From positions 1-64,000 of the forward strand of contig JANSXW010000011.1 in assembly GCA_024742755.1 (NCBI GenBank): DNA of 64,000 nucleotides. The letters are read 5' to 3'. Numbering within the stretch: the first letter of the stretch is position 1; every line of letters begins with the position of its first letter. Positions 25,457 to 34,265 of this stretch are shown piece after piece. The notes below the pieces were generated by a model. The model had not been told where the DNA came from. It was given only the letters and a program-made list of their open reading frames with translations, and made no database searches. The position numbers were made by a program, and so were the translations under genes. This stretch comes from a bacterium (GTDB taxonomy: Bacteria; Bacteroidota; Bacteroidia; Chitinophagales; Saprospiraceae).

Positions 25457-26626
25457 ATGCATACGGAAAAGGAGCCACTCTATACGACCCAATTTTGGCT
25501 GTTATGCCTGAGCCACGCTTTGTTTGCCGGTAGTTTCAATATGATCATCCCGGAGCTGCCCGCGTACCTCGAAAGCATGGGCGGTGAGGATTACAAAGGG
25601 CTGATTATCGCACTTTTTACGCTTATGGCGGGGTTGTCCCGTCCCTTCAGCGGACGGTTGACGGATACGGTGGGCCGCGTGCCGGTCATGGTCTTCGGTT
25701 CTATGGTATGTGTGGTTTGCAGCCTGCTTTACCCGCTGGTTTCCGGGGTTGCCGGTTTTCTTTGGCTGCGGTTTTTTCATGGCTTTTCCACCGGTTTTAA
25801 GCCTACCGCTTCCTCCGCCTTTGTGGCCGATATTGCGCCTTACTACCGCCGGGGCGAAGCGATGGGCATACTGGGGGTAAGCATGAACCTGGGCTCTTCC
25901 ATTTTCCCGCCGGTGGGCAGCTGGCTGGTGCTGGCTTACTCCATAGATTTAATGTTCTACGTTTCCTCCGGATTAGCCCTGCTTTCCATTCTGATCCTGA
26001 TGGGCATGAAAGAGACCCTCCCCGAGCGGCAGGCTTTCCGGCCGGGTTTGCTGAAGGTGGGGTGGAAGGATTTCCTGGAGCCTACCGCAGTACCGCCAGC
26101 TATCATCATTGGCTTGTCTTATGCCTGTTTTGGCGTACTCCTCACCGTTGTGCCAGATCAGGCAGATTACCTGGGGATGGCTAATAAGGGGCTGTTTTTC
26201 ACCAGTTTTACTGCGATGGGGCTGCTGTCCCGCCTGATTGCCGGGCGTTCTTCTGACCGCTTCGGGCGGGAGCCGGTACTGCAGCTATCCCTCATCCTCA
26301 CTGCCGGCGCTTTGGTGCTTTTGGGGTATGCCAACAGCCCGCTCATGCTGATGGTGGGGGCCGGTGCCCTCGGCTTTTGTACCGGGGTGTTGGGGCCGAC
26401 TGCTTTTGCCTGGGTGGTAGACCGCAGCGACAGCCGTTACCGTGGGCGGGCAATGGCGACTGCTTATATCGCCCTGGAAATTGGCATTGGAGGAGGCGCG
26501 CTCTATTCGGCATGGGTATACGACAATACACCGGCTAATTTTGCGGAAGTTTTCCTGACTTCAGCTGTGCTGTGCCTGATGGCGCTGGGCTATCTGGAAT
26601 GGCGAAAACGCACCCACGCCAGATAG
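25457..26626 (+). CDS. MFS transporter
   Basis: A 389-residue inner-membrane protein with 12 predicted membrane segments. It has major facilitator signatures: a first-loop motif resembling G-x-L-x-D-R-x-G-R (FSGRLTDTVGRVPVMVFG) and its repeat in the second half (IAGRSSDRFGREPVLQLS). The half-to-half symmetry and length are typical of drug or sugar efflux carriers. The start is the ATG at 25457; an upstream TTG at 25451 falls inside the promoter box. No neighbour indicates the substrate. Confidence 0.88.
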   Translation: MHTEKEPLYTTQFWLLCLSHALFAGSFNMIIPELPAYLESMGGEDYKGLIIALFTLMAGLSRPFSGRLTDTVGRVPVMVFGSMVCVVCSLLYPLVSGVAGFLWLRFFHGFSTGFKPTASSAFVADIAPYYRRGEAMGILGVSMNLGSSIFPPVGSWLVLAYSIDLMFYVSSGLALLSILILMGMKETLPERQAFRPGLLKVGWKDFLEPTAVPPAIIIGLSYACFGVLLTVVPDQADYLGMANKGLFFTSFTAMGLLSRLIAGRSSDRFGREPVLQLSLILTAGALVLLGYANSPLMLMVGAGALGFCTGVLGPTAFAWVVDRSDSRYRGRAMATAYIALEIGIGGGALYSAWVYDNTPANFAEVFLTSAVLCLMALGYLEWRKRTHAR

Positions 26627-26646
26627 TTAGTGTACGAACTATTTTG

Positions 26647-26654
26647 TACTTTTG
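26647..26654 (+). promoter_or_regulatory. TAnnTTTG -7 box of the Glu/Leu dehydrogenase gene
   Basis: A perfect TACTTTTG lies 32 bases upstream of the ATG at 26687, implying a leader of about 25 nt. Confidence 0.65.
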
Positions 26655-26686
26655 CAGGGCCTTGTTAACCAAGAAAACCAAAGCTC

Positions 26687-27937
26687 ATGCAAAATCTGCT
26701 CGAACAGTATAAAGCCAAGCAGCCTGAGATTGTCTTTGAATGGAAAGACGCCGAAACGGAAGCCGAAGGCTGGATCGTTATCAACTCCCTTCGCAACGGT
26801 GCCGCAGGTGGTGGCACGCGGATGCGTAAAGGGCTGACCAAGGAGGAAGTCATCTCTCTTGCCAAGGTTATGGAAGTCAAGTTTTCCGTATGCGGCCCGG
26901 CAATTGGCGGCGCCAAGTCCGGCATCAATTTCGATCCCTCAGATCCACGCCGCAATGAGGTATTGCAACGCTGGTACGCGGCAGCCCTTCCCATTCTGAA
27001 AACCTACTACGGCACCGGCGGCGACCTCAATGTAGACGAGCTGAAGGATGTCATCCCCATCACCGAGCGCCTGGGGCTTTGGCATCCACAGGAAGGTATT
27101 GTGAATGGCCACCTCAATTCCACCCGTGGCGACAAGGTGAAAATTATCGGGCAGCTGCGCTACGGCTGCGCGAAAATTGTAGAAGACCCGCGCTTTGTGC
27201 CCGATGGGCATAAATATGCCGTTGCGGATTTGATTACCGGCTTTGGAGTCGCAGAGTCGGTCCGCCATTTTTATGATATCTACCACGGTACTGCCCTGGA
27301 AGGCAAAACAGCCATCATACAGGGCTGGGGCAATGTGGCTTCTGCGGCAGCAAGTTATCTTTCGCTTTCCGGTGCGCGCATACTGGGCATTATCGACCGG
27401 GACGGGGGCGTGATCAGCCGGGAAGGCATGGGGATGGAAGAAGTAAAAGAGCTCTTTGTCCGCAAGCAGGGGAATAAACTGGTCGCAGACGAGCTAATGC
27501 CCTTTGAAGAGGTCAACGAAAAGATTTGGTCGCTGGGCGCGGATATTTTTATCCCGGGCGCTGCCTCAAAGCTGGTCACCCGCGAGCAGGTAGAGCAGCT
27601 GGTGGAAGGCGGTGCAGAGGTCATCTCCTGTGGCGCCAACGTCCCTTTTGTTGATGACGGCGTATTTTTTGGGCCCACAGCGGTCTGGACGGATCAGCAA
27701 CTGAGCCTGATTCCGGACTTTATTGCCAACTGTGGCATGGCCCGGGTGTTTGCCTACTTTATGAAAGCAGAGGCAGAAATGACGGATGAAGCCATCTTTA
27801 ATGATGTGTCGGCTACCATTCGTGGCGCGCTGGAGCGCCTGAAGGAGCAATACCCTGGGAATCGTCATATTGCATCCAATGCTTTGAACGATGCATTGCA
27901 GCACCTGATGGCTGTGCCGGAGCCAATTGCGGTTTAA
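26687..27937 (+). CDS. Glu/Leu/Phe/Val dehydrogenase family protein
   Basis: A 416-residue NAD(P)-dependent amino acid dehydrogenase that interconverts an amino acid and its 2-oxo acid with ammonia. The substrate domain contains NSLRNGAAGGGTRMRKGLT and the catalytic-lysine region GPAIGGAKSGINFDP. The active-site Asp block is GTGGDLNVDE. The dinucleotide domain begins with the Rossmann pattern IIQGWGNVASAAASYL. Sequence between the glutamate and leucine dehydrogenase branches makes the substrate uncertain. It is monocistronic with its own promoter. Confidence 0.9.
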   Translation: MQNLLEQYKAKQPEIVFEWKDAETEAEGWIVINSLRNGAAGGGTRMRKGLTKEEVISLAKVMEVKFSVCGPAIGGAKSGINFDPSDPRRNEVLQRWYAAALPILKTYYGTGGDLNVDELKDVIPITERLGLWHPQEGIVNGHLNSTRGDKVKIIGQLRYGCAKIVEDPRFVPDGHKYAVADLITGFGVAESVRHFYDIYHGTALEGKTAIIQGWGNVASAAASYLSLSGARILGIIDRDGGVISREGMGMEEVKELFVRKQGNKLVADELMPFEEVNEKIWSLGADIFIPGAASKLVTREQVEQLVEGGAEVISCGANVPFVDDGVFFGPTAVWTDQQLSLIPDFIANCGMARVFAYFMKAEAEMTDEAIFNDVSATIRGALERLKEQYPGNRHIASNALNDALQHLMAVPEPIAV

Positions 27938-28064
27938 ATTGCGCCCCCAAAATAAGGGCGAACAATCGGTGAATAGTACGGGAAACCAAAATTATTGCTA
28001 TTTTTAGATCGAATTTATATAAGGAGATGCAACCCAACAGTTTGGACTGCGTACAATTATGCAG

Positions 28065-28072
28065 TAACTTTG
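28065..28072 (+). promoter_or_regulatory. TAnnTTTG -7 box and long leader of the OmpA/TSP3 gene
   Basis: A perfect TAACTTTG is followed by about 205 nt before the ATG at 28283. The 345-base gap 27938-28282 has no reading frame of note, so this long 5' leader may carry regulation. Confidence 0.55.
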
Positions 28073-28282
28073 CGTCTTGATCTTTCAGTACGGCAGGTAT
28101 GCACATGCACTTCGGGCATCGTACGCTGACGGCAGATAATGATCATTTTACCGATTTAAGTAATTAAACGAACAGAAAAAGATGTACAATTGCCCCCCAA
28201 ATGGCGGCAACTTTAAAGGTTTGGCAGGCATAGCCCTATCAAGCCTTTTCTGTTATCTCATCTTAAATTAACATTAATCCCT

Positions 28283-29770
28283 ATGACTATGACAAAGAGA
28301 AGTACCCTTCTGCTGACTCTTGTATTCTTCATTGGAGTAGCCGTCCTCCATGCTCAGGAAGAAGAAGCATCCGGGGCCAATTTAGGTACCCCAAAAGACA
28401 TGATTGAATTTGGTTTGCACGGTGGCTATTTCTTCGTTGGCGGAGATGTGCCTAGTCAGCCAGGCTATGGAGCGGGCTTCCATGTGAGAAAATCACTTGA
28501 TTACGTTTTCTCCGTTCGCTTCGATGGTTTTTACGGCTTAGCTCGCGGAGAAGAAGGTGATCCTGTTGATGATGACTTCTTCGAGCACGAAACTACTTAC
28601 ATTTCCGGTACAGGTTATGGTATCATTTCAGCCAATAACCTCCGTTGGAACCGGTCCACCCGTAAGACCAACCTCTACGCCCTCATAGGGGTAGGCGGTG
28701 CGGCCTTCAAGCCAAGAGTGAATGTAGATCAGCGCAGTGGGGACTTAACAGACCCTGCTTTTTCCATTGCCCCTCATGTCGCTACCGGCGCAGGAATTGC
28801 TTTCCGTTTGGGCGATCGCATGAATATAGGCCTTGAGCATCAGGTCTTTTTTCCAATGGGCTCACTGGGCGACAATATCGATGGTCAGACCATTCAGGGA
28901 GGCGGAAACCGGACCCTTTCCCGGGACATGCTCAACTACACGAGTCTCCGGCTCAATTTCAATATTGGCAATCCAACCAAAGCCTCTCCTCCGTTGTATT
29001 GGGTAAATCCAATGGAAAACGTGATGAACGAACTGGATAACATCAAGAAAAACCAGGATGTTGCCTTGCAGGATTCTGACGGTGATGGTGTGATTGATGC
29101 CATTGACCAGGAACCCAATACCCCACCTGACGTACCCGTGGATACAAAGGGCCGTACGCTTGATAGTGACCGCGATGGTGTGGCAGACTATAAAGACCGG
29201 GAGCCTTACTTCCCACCGCGCCCGGGTGAGCGGGTAAACGAAGAAGGTGTGGTAGTCAATCCTACTTCTGTGCCTGGCGGTGGCGTTAGCGAAGACCGCG
29301 TCCGGGAAATTATTTCCGAAGAGCTGCAAAATTACCAGCTGCGGCAGAATGAGTCTGGTGGCGCTGGTGGTGGTCAAATGACCGAATGGTTCCTGCCAAT
29401 GATCCACTTTGGCACCGATAGTGACCGGATCAAATATGCAGATTATGGGACCCTGGCTTCTATTGCCCGCATGATGAAAGGCAATCCTCAGCTGAGAATT
29501 GTCGTGACCGGCTTTGCGGATGCATCCGCACCAGAGTCCTATAATGATGAGCTGTCTTACCTTCGTGCCAAAGCAGTTGCTGATCATATGGTAACCAACC
29601 ATGGTATTGGCCGTGGCCGCTTTGTCATTCAGTGGAAGGGCGAGTCAGAGCTGCTCGTACCAAGTGGCAACAGCTACATGAACCGCCGTGTTGAATTCCG
29701 GGTCGCCCAACCCGATGATGTGGAGATGGATCCGCCGGCAGGTGTCAAAAAGGAAGAAGGAGGATTTTAA
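28283..29770 (+). CDS. Outer-membrane OmpA-family protein with thrombospondin type 3 motifs
   Basis: A 495-residue exported protein. The signal peptide (cleavage near VLHAQ) precedes a barrel-like region with GYFFVGGDVPSQPGYGAGF and repeated aromatic strands (about 40-235). Two thrombospondin type 3 calcium motifs follow (DSDGDGVIDAIDQEP, DSDRDGVADYKDREP). A Gly-rich linker leads to a canonical OmpA C-terminal domain (about 370-475; IHFGTDSDRIKYADYGTL, then LRAKAVADHMV and YMNRRVEFRV). It should anchor the outer membrane to peptidoglycan. The C-terminal OmpA domain is better conserved than that of the gene at 3912-5306. A strong terminator follows. Confidence 0.92.
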   Translation: MTMTKRSTLLLTLVFFIGVAVLHAQEEEASGANLGTPKDMIEFGLHGGYFFVGGDVPSQPGYGAGFHVRKSLDYVFSVRFDGFYGLARGEEGDPVDDDFFEHETTYISGTGYGIISANNLRWNRSTRKTNLYALIGVGGAAFKPRVNVDQRSGDLTDPAFSIAPHVATGAGIAFRLGDRMNIGLEHQVFFPMGSLGDNIDGQTIQGGGNRTLSRDMLNYTSLRLNFNIGNPTKASPPLYWVNPMENVMNELDNIKKNQDVALQDSDGDGVIDAIDQEPNTPPDVPVDTKGRTLDSDRDGVADYKDREPYFPPRPGERVNEEGVVVNPTSVPGGGVSEDRVREIISEELQNYQLRQNESGGAGGGQMTEWFLPMIHFGTDSDRIKYADYGTLASIARMMKGNPQLRIVVTGFADASAPESYNDELSYLRAKAVADHMVTNHGIGRGRFVIQWKGESELLVPSGNSYMNRRVEFRVAQPDDVEMDPPAGVKKEEGGF

Positions 29771-29845
29771 TTAAAGCGTAACCGCCTGCGGGGTGTTTCT
29801 GTGAAACGCTCCGGCCACTTGCTTAGAAAATAGACTTAAAAGAGG

Positions 29846-29880
29846 AGCCCTTTCGCAAATCAATATGCGAAAGGGCTTTT
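29846..29880 (+). terminator. Intrinsic terminator of the OmpA/TSP3 gene
   Basis: A perfect 12-bp stem AGCCCTTTCGCA / TGCGAAAGGGCT with an 8-nt loop is followed by TTT. Confidence 0.85.
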
Positions 29881-30060
29881 CATGTTAGAGAGGAAAGAGA
29901 GATGTGAGCCCTGGATTTGGAAATTATAAGGAACGAAATAAAGGGGAATCACTTCTGCTTTTTGCAGTTTCTCCATTTCCAGGCGCACATCTGCTCTGAG
30001 CTCTACAGTTCACTTACTTTGAACATCAGCAAAAATACAGCAGGCAGGGCAGACTATTTG

Positions 30061-30095
30061 TAACACTTTTTCAAAAAAAAGACATAGCAGATTTA
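30061..30095. repeat. Imperfect 35-bp direct repeat, copy 1
   Basis: This begins TAACACTTTT and matches 30351-30385 at 29 of 35 positions. Together the copies flank the small gene at 30157-30294 and its promoter. The rest of 29881-30060 shows no convincing gene. Confidence 0.55.
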
Positions 30096-30156
30096 GGCAA
30101 ATCAGCGCAGTGAAATACATTAAAAAATTGATTATCAGGATATAAAGCTGTGAAGA

Positions 30157-30294
30157 TTAGATCTCATCGAGGTCCTCGATTACAACAATACTCTCTTGAT
30201 ATTCCTGCTCATACTCCTGTATGAGTTCAGGCGTAGCTTCCTGAGTACTTGTAATAACTCCAATAGCGAAAAGGAAAGCAATAATAGCAGTCAT
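30157..30294 (-). CDS. Small 45-residue membrane or secreted peptide
   Basis: An ATG-to-TAA frame encodes a hydrophobic N-terminus (MTAIIAFLFAIGVITS), then an acidic tail rich in Glu, Gln, Asp and Tyr ending in VVIEDLDEI. The N-terminus could be a signal peptide or a single membrane segment. A perfect TAnnTTTG box stands 26 bases upstream on the same strand with a short leader, which is the main support for a real gene. No family is recognised. It lies between two imperfect direct repeats and is convergent with the OmpA/TSP3 gene. The opposite-strand 64-codon frame at 30196-30390 lacks such support. Confidence 0.6.
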   Translation of the reverse strand: MTAIIAFLFAIGVITSTQEATPELIQEYEQEYQESIVVIEDLDEI

Positions 30295-30319
30295 AGTTTT
30301 GAATTTTATGTTTGGTTTT

Positions 30320-30327
30320 CAAAACTA
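30320..30327 (-). promoter_or_regulatory. TAnnTTTG -7 box of the 45-residue gene
   Basis: A perfect TAGTTTTG on the minus strand ends 25 bases before the ATG at 30294. Confidence 0.55.
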
Positions 30328-30350
30328 TGGTGGTTTGCTTACACAGTTGA

Positions 30351-30385
30351 TAACACTTTTGCAGAAATAAGACAGGGCAGATTTT
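30351..30385. repeat. Imperfect 35-bp direct repeat, copy 2
   Basis: This begins TAACACTTTT like copy 1 at 30061-30095 and shares the GACA..GCAGATTT core. Confidence 0.55.
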
Positions 30386-30458
30386 ATTAGTTTTTTGAGA
30401 TTTGGAGGAATAACAACTTATAAAACAGTAACTTAAAGGAGCTAAAAATTGTGCTTAG

Positions 30459-31973
30459 ATGAAGTTCGCCGAATTGATAAGTCTGGCAAAAGTGGTCTCT
30501 CCTAATAAAATCAAACAGATTGAGGTGCTGGGGAATACGAGGGAAGTGCGGTCCAGTGTTGAAAAACTGTACCGTGACCTGCAAACAGACAAGTACAAAA
30601 GTGAGGAGGAAGCTTCAAATGCATTCTACGGACATTCGAGATACCGCAGGCATTATTTCAACCGCCTGAAGCGCAAACTGCGGGAAAAGCTGGTGAACAC
30701 GCTCTTTTTGGTCGATTTAAGCCAGCCGGATTTTTCTGAATACCAACGCGCCTATTACAGTTGCTACCGTTACGCCTCCGCTGTGCAGATACTGATAGCG
30801 GGTTACAGCCGAAAAGCAGCAGTAGCACTTGCCAAAATGACGATCCAAAGAGCAATCAAATACGAGTTTTCTGATATTGTGCTGCAAATGGCCAAAATCC
30901 TGCGTTACCACTATGGTGCTATGGAAGGGGAGGCCAAACAGTTTGAGCACTTCGACCGGTTAATTCAAGCCTATCAACCCGTTTACCAGGCGGAGCTAAC
31001 CCTTGAAGGCAAGTATACAGAGTTGGTGATGTACTTTAATGCGCCTCAGCCCGACAGAGAGGCATTCTATGTTAAAGCCAAGCAATACGCCCGAATAGCT
31101 GAGCAGGAAATGAGTGCGTACAGCGGGTACAAGTTATTTCTTTATGGCTTTTCCATCACAACGATTCAGCACCAGATTATTCATGACCACGAGCAACTGC
31201 TGAAAAGCTGTGACCGGGCAATCGCTTACTTCAAAAGCAGGAAAGACCGTTCCTCATCGGTTGCGCTGTTTTCTTTTTCTTTTAAGAAAATCCCGAGCCT
31301 CATTGCCCTTCATGCTTTTGAACGGGCGGAGCAGGAAATCGAGTATTGCCTGGGATTGACCCGCAAAGGAAAGAACAACTATTTTAAAGTCCAGGAGTAC
31401 GCCATCATCTTGTACTTTCATGCGCAGCAGTACGACCGTGCCCTGGAGGTCCTGGAAACCGTTTATAATACAGATCAGTTTGACTGGCTGCCGGCGCAAA
31501 GCCTCGAAGCATGGCGGATTTATGACGCCTATCTTCATTTGTTCTACGAAATAGGCCTGGTAAGCCAGCGGCCAACTTCCAATAATAGGTTCCGCCTGAC
31601 TCGTCTGTTGAACAACGTGCCTAAATACTCCAAAGATAAGACAGGGGCCAATGTAACCATCCTGACCATTCACGTCCTTTTTCTGCTGCAGCAGGGACAG
31701 TATTCAGAGATCATAGACCGGATGGAAGCCCTGAGGACTTACACCCACCGCTACTTAAGAAAGGACGATGACTTCCGGCGCAATTGTTTCCTGAAAATGC
31801 TGAATAGGATACCTGCCTGCGGGTTTAATCGCAGCGCAGTCGTGCGGAGAACCGCCCAGTTGCGGAAAAGAATGGAGGAAGTGCCCATTTCCGAAACACG
31901 CCAGGAACTGGAATCAGAGATCGTCCCTTTTGAACGGCTCTGGGACATTGCGCTCCAACTACTCGGCGAATAG
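30459..31973 (+). CDS. Helical-repeat protein of unknown function
   Basis: A 504-residue soluble protein without signal peptide. The N-terminus (about 1-85) is strongly basic, with YRRHYFNRLKRKLREKLV. The remainder is a long series of amphipathic helices rich in Tyr, Gln and Ala that resembles a TPR-like solenoid. I recall similar proteins as an expanded, uncharacterised family in Saprospiria. No catalytic motif is seen. The style resembles the protein at 7095-8528, but I cannot show homology by eye. It ends 4 bases before the convergent histidine kinase gene. Confidence 0.75.
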   Translation: MKFAELISLAKVVSPNKIKQIEVLGNTREVRSSVEKLYRDLQTDKYKSEEEASNAFYGHSRYRRHYFNRLKRKLREKLVNTLFLVDLSQPDFSEYQRAYYSCYRYASAVQILIAGYSRKAAVALAKMTIQRAIKYEFSDIVLQMAKILRYHYGAMEGEAKQFEHFDRLIQAYQPVYQAELTLEGKYTELVMYFNAPQPDREAFYVKAKQYARIAEQEMSAYSGYKLFLYGFSITTIQHQIIHDHEQLLKSCDRAIAYFKSRKDRSSSVALFSFSFKKIPSLIALHAFERAEQEIEYCLGLTRKGKNNYFKVQEYAIILYFHAQQYDRALEVLETVYNTDQFDWLPAQSLEAWRIYDAYLHLFYEIGLVSQRPTSNNRFRLTRLLNNVPKYSKDKTGANVTILTIHVLFLLQQGQYSEIIDRMEALRTYTHRYLRKDDDFRRNCFLKMLNRIPACGFNRSAVVRRTAQLRKRMEEVPISETRQELESEIVPFERLWDIALQLLGE

Positions 31974-31977
31974 ACGA

Positions 31978-33153
31978 TTATGGCTTTTTCGGCAACTGAA
32001 TCGTAAAGGTGGTGCCTACGCCTTCTTCTGACCGCTTAACGAATATCTTGCCGTTGTGGTACTCCTCCACGATGCGCTTGGCCAGTGAAAGCCCCAGGCC
32101 CCACCCTCGCTTCTTGGTGGTGTAGCCCGGCCTGAATACCGTCTTGAATTTCCCTTCCGGAATGCCTTTGCCGCTATCTGTGATGTCGACATACACGAAG
32201 TCCTGATCGTCGTAAATTTCAGCTTCGATGAACCCTTTGCCGTCCATGGCATCCAGGGCATTGCGCAGGAGGTTCTCCACGACCCAGTCAAACAAGTGAG
32301 AGTTGATGTGCACCGTTTTGGGAGGCTCATCCGGCGCGGGGAAACGGAATTCCACTTTTCTCGAAGCACGGCGCTGCATGTAAGCCCGGCAGTCGTCCAG
32401 TTCCTCATAGATATTGATGGGCTCTAATTTAGGCGCAGAGCCGATTTTGGAGAACCGGTCTGCAATGAGCTCCAGTCGGCTCACGTCATTGCGCAATTCC
32501 CCCACCACTTCCTGTACTTCCTCATCAGACTCGCGGATGAGCTTCAAATGCTCGATCCAGGCCACGATGGCTGAAATGGGCGTGCCCAGCTGATGAGCGG
32601 TTTCCTTGGCCATGCCCACCCATACCCGGTTTTGCTCTGCCCGCCTCGCAGAACTAAAGCCCATGTACCCAAAGCCTACAAAAGCGGCGATGAGGACAAA
32701 CTGTACAAACGGGAAGTAACGCAATTGCCGCAACAGGGTAGACTCCTTATAATAAATACGGTGGGCAGTGCTTTGAATGGGCTCAAACCCGTCTGCTTCC
32801 ATTCGGGCTACCTCCTGCATCAGGTAAGCCTGGGAGGTGTCCCGGGTGTTCACACTGAAATCCACCCTGCCCCGGTCGTTGACCGCGATAACCGGAATGG
32901 TGTTGTTGGCCTGCAGAATATTCAGGTGGAGGGTAAGGTCTGGCTGAGGGCAACTGTCATTGATGATGGCTGCGATTTCATCCAGGTTGTTGAGCCGCTC
33001 CTGCGCCATTACATAAAGGGCCGCCTTATGCCGCTCCTCTTCTGCCAGCTTATTGGAGAGGTAGGTCGTATACGCCATAGAGATCGCGACAATGATGGCG
33101 CCAGCGATGCCTAAGTATATTTTCCAGCGGGATTTTCGGTTGTAGATATCCAT
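31978..33153 (-). CDS. Membrane sensor histidine kinase, orphan
   Basis: A 391-residue two-component sensor. Membrane helices at about 12-32 and 146-165 enclose a periplasmic domain of about 110 residues. The cytoplasmic part has a histidine phosphoacceptor at about His187 (AKETAHQLGTPISA) and an HATPase domain with the N box ENLLRNALDAM, G1 DSGKGIP and G2 GWGLGLSLAKRIVEE. There is no HAMP or PAS domain and no response regulator gene beside it. The periplasmic ligand is unknown. A TAATTTG-type near -7 box lies about 35 bases upstream. Confidence 0.9.
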   Translation of the reverse strand: MDIYNRKSRWKIYLGIAGAIIVAISMAYTTYLSNKLAEEERHKAALYVMAQERLNNLDEIAAIINDSCPQPDLTLHLNILQANNTIPVIAVNDRGRVDFSVNTRDTSQAYLMQEVARMEADGFEPIQSTAHRIYYKESTLLRQLRYFPFVQFVLIAAFVGFGYMGFSSARRAEQNRVWVGMAKETAHQLGTPISAIVAWIEHLKLIRESDEEVQEVVGELRNDVSRLELIADRFSKIGSAPKLEPINIYEELDDCRAYMQRRASRKVEFRFPAPDEPPKTVHINSHLFDWVVENLLRNALDAMDGKGFIEAEIYDDQDFVYVDITDSGKGIPEGKFKTVFRPGYTTKKRGWGLGLSLAKRIVEEYHNGKIFVKRSEEGVGTTFTIQLPKKP

Positions 33154-33296
33154 ATGGGGTATCAGTCTTGAACTTATTGTACCGGCAAATTAGCAATAAT
33201 CTGCCCGGGGACGGTCTTTTGGCGGCTTAGCTTTGTAATTTGTCTTAAAACGGTAGCGGAAAAGTTTTATTTTCGGATACCCAAAACAGCAAAGCC

Positions 33297-34166
33297 ATGA
33301 AGTACTATAGTTTGTTTTTTGCCGCAGCGCTGCTGCCATTTATGCTTTTCGCTCAGCACAGCCGGGAGTGGGCCGCTGTACAGCAGCCTATTCAGCAGCT
33401 TTTTGATGGGATGCGCGCTGCCGATAGCACTGCCGTGCGGGATGCTTTTATGCCGGATGCAGGCATGTTTACGGCAGTAATAGACAAGGAAGGAAAGGCT
33501 GCCTTGCACAAAGGCAGCCTCGACCGCTTCGTAGACTATGTGGGCCAGGTGGAGGAAAATGCAATGGATGAGCGAATCTGGAGCTATGACATTCGTGTAG
33601 ATGGCCTTCTGGCTACGGCATGGACTTCCTACACCTTCTTTTACAACGGGGCACTTTCGCACTGTGGCACCAATGCCTTTGAGCTCTTCAAAACAGCAGA
33701 CGGCTGGAAAATTTCCCATATCACAGATACCCGCAATACCGAGGGCTGCCTGACCGAAGCCCCCAACAACCGGGCAGAAATCGATACGTTGCTGAACGCC
33801 TGGCACCGGGCTGCTGCCACGGCCGATGCGGATGGTTTCTTTAGCAAAATGACCCAAGACGGTATTTACTTAGGCACCGATGCAACAGAACGGTGGCTGC
33901 GTGACGAGCTGAAGGCGTGGTCTTCAAAAGCCTTCGACCGGGAAGTAGCATGGCTTTTCAAACCCTACGACCGGGAGGTTTATTTCTCCAAAGACGGGCA
34001 GACCGCCTGGTTTGAAGAGTTGCTGGATACTCCGCACATGGGCATTTGCCGGGGCTCAGGAGTCCTCACCAATACCGAAGAAGGCTGGCGCATCCGGCAC
34101 TACGACCTGGCCTTAATGGTGCCCAATGAGCGTATGGAAGCTGTCCAAAAGGCGTTAAAGGAGTAG
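33297..34166 (+). CDS. Secreted protein with two NTF2-like domains
   Basis: A 289-residue exported protein. A signal peptide (cleavage near MLFAQ) precedes two tandem NTF2-like (SnoaL/DUF4440 type) alpha+beta-cone domains. The first spans about 22-145 (FDGMRAADSTAVRDAFMPDAGMF ... FELFKTADGWKISHITDTR). The second spans about 158-285 (LLNAWHRAAATADADGFFSKMTQDGIYLGTD ... GVLTNTEEGWRIRHYDLAL). This fold serves many small-molecule binding and isomerase roles, and no catalytic assignment is possible. The tandem likely arose by duplication. Neighbours give no pathway clue. Confidence 0.82.
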   Translation: MKYYSLFFAAALLPFMLFAQHSREWAAVQQPIQQLFDGMRAADSTAVRDAFMPDAGMFTAVIDKEGKAALHKGSLDRFVDYVGQVEENAMDERIWSYDIRVDGLLATAWTSYTFFYNGALSHCGTNAFELFKTADGWKISHITDTRNTEGCLTEAPNNRAEIDTLLNAWHRAAATADADGFFSKMTQDGIYLGTDATERWLRDELKAWSSKAFDREVAWLFKPYDREVYFSKDGQTAWFEELLDTPHMGICRGSGVLTNTEEGWRIRHYDLALMVPNERMEAVQKALKE

Positions 34167-34265
34167 CGACTGTGGAAAACTATTCTCTGTAGACTGGATT
34201 TCGTTGAAATTTATATTTACCTTGCCATTAATGGACCCTGATTCCATTCACGGAAGTATAGTCTG

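Noticed and set aside
29912-30020. Open minus-strand stretch after the OmpA/TSP3 gene (about 36 codons)
   Set aside because: It runs through the terminator hairpin, has no promoter box and no clear start.
30196-30390. 64-codon plus-strand frame opposite the 45-residue gene
   Set aside because: No TAnnTTTG box on its strand at a useful distance and an implausible composition; the minus-strand gene has a perfect box.
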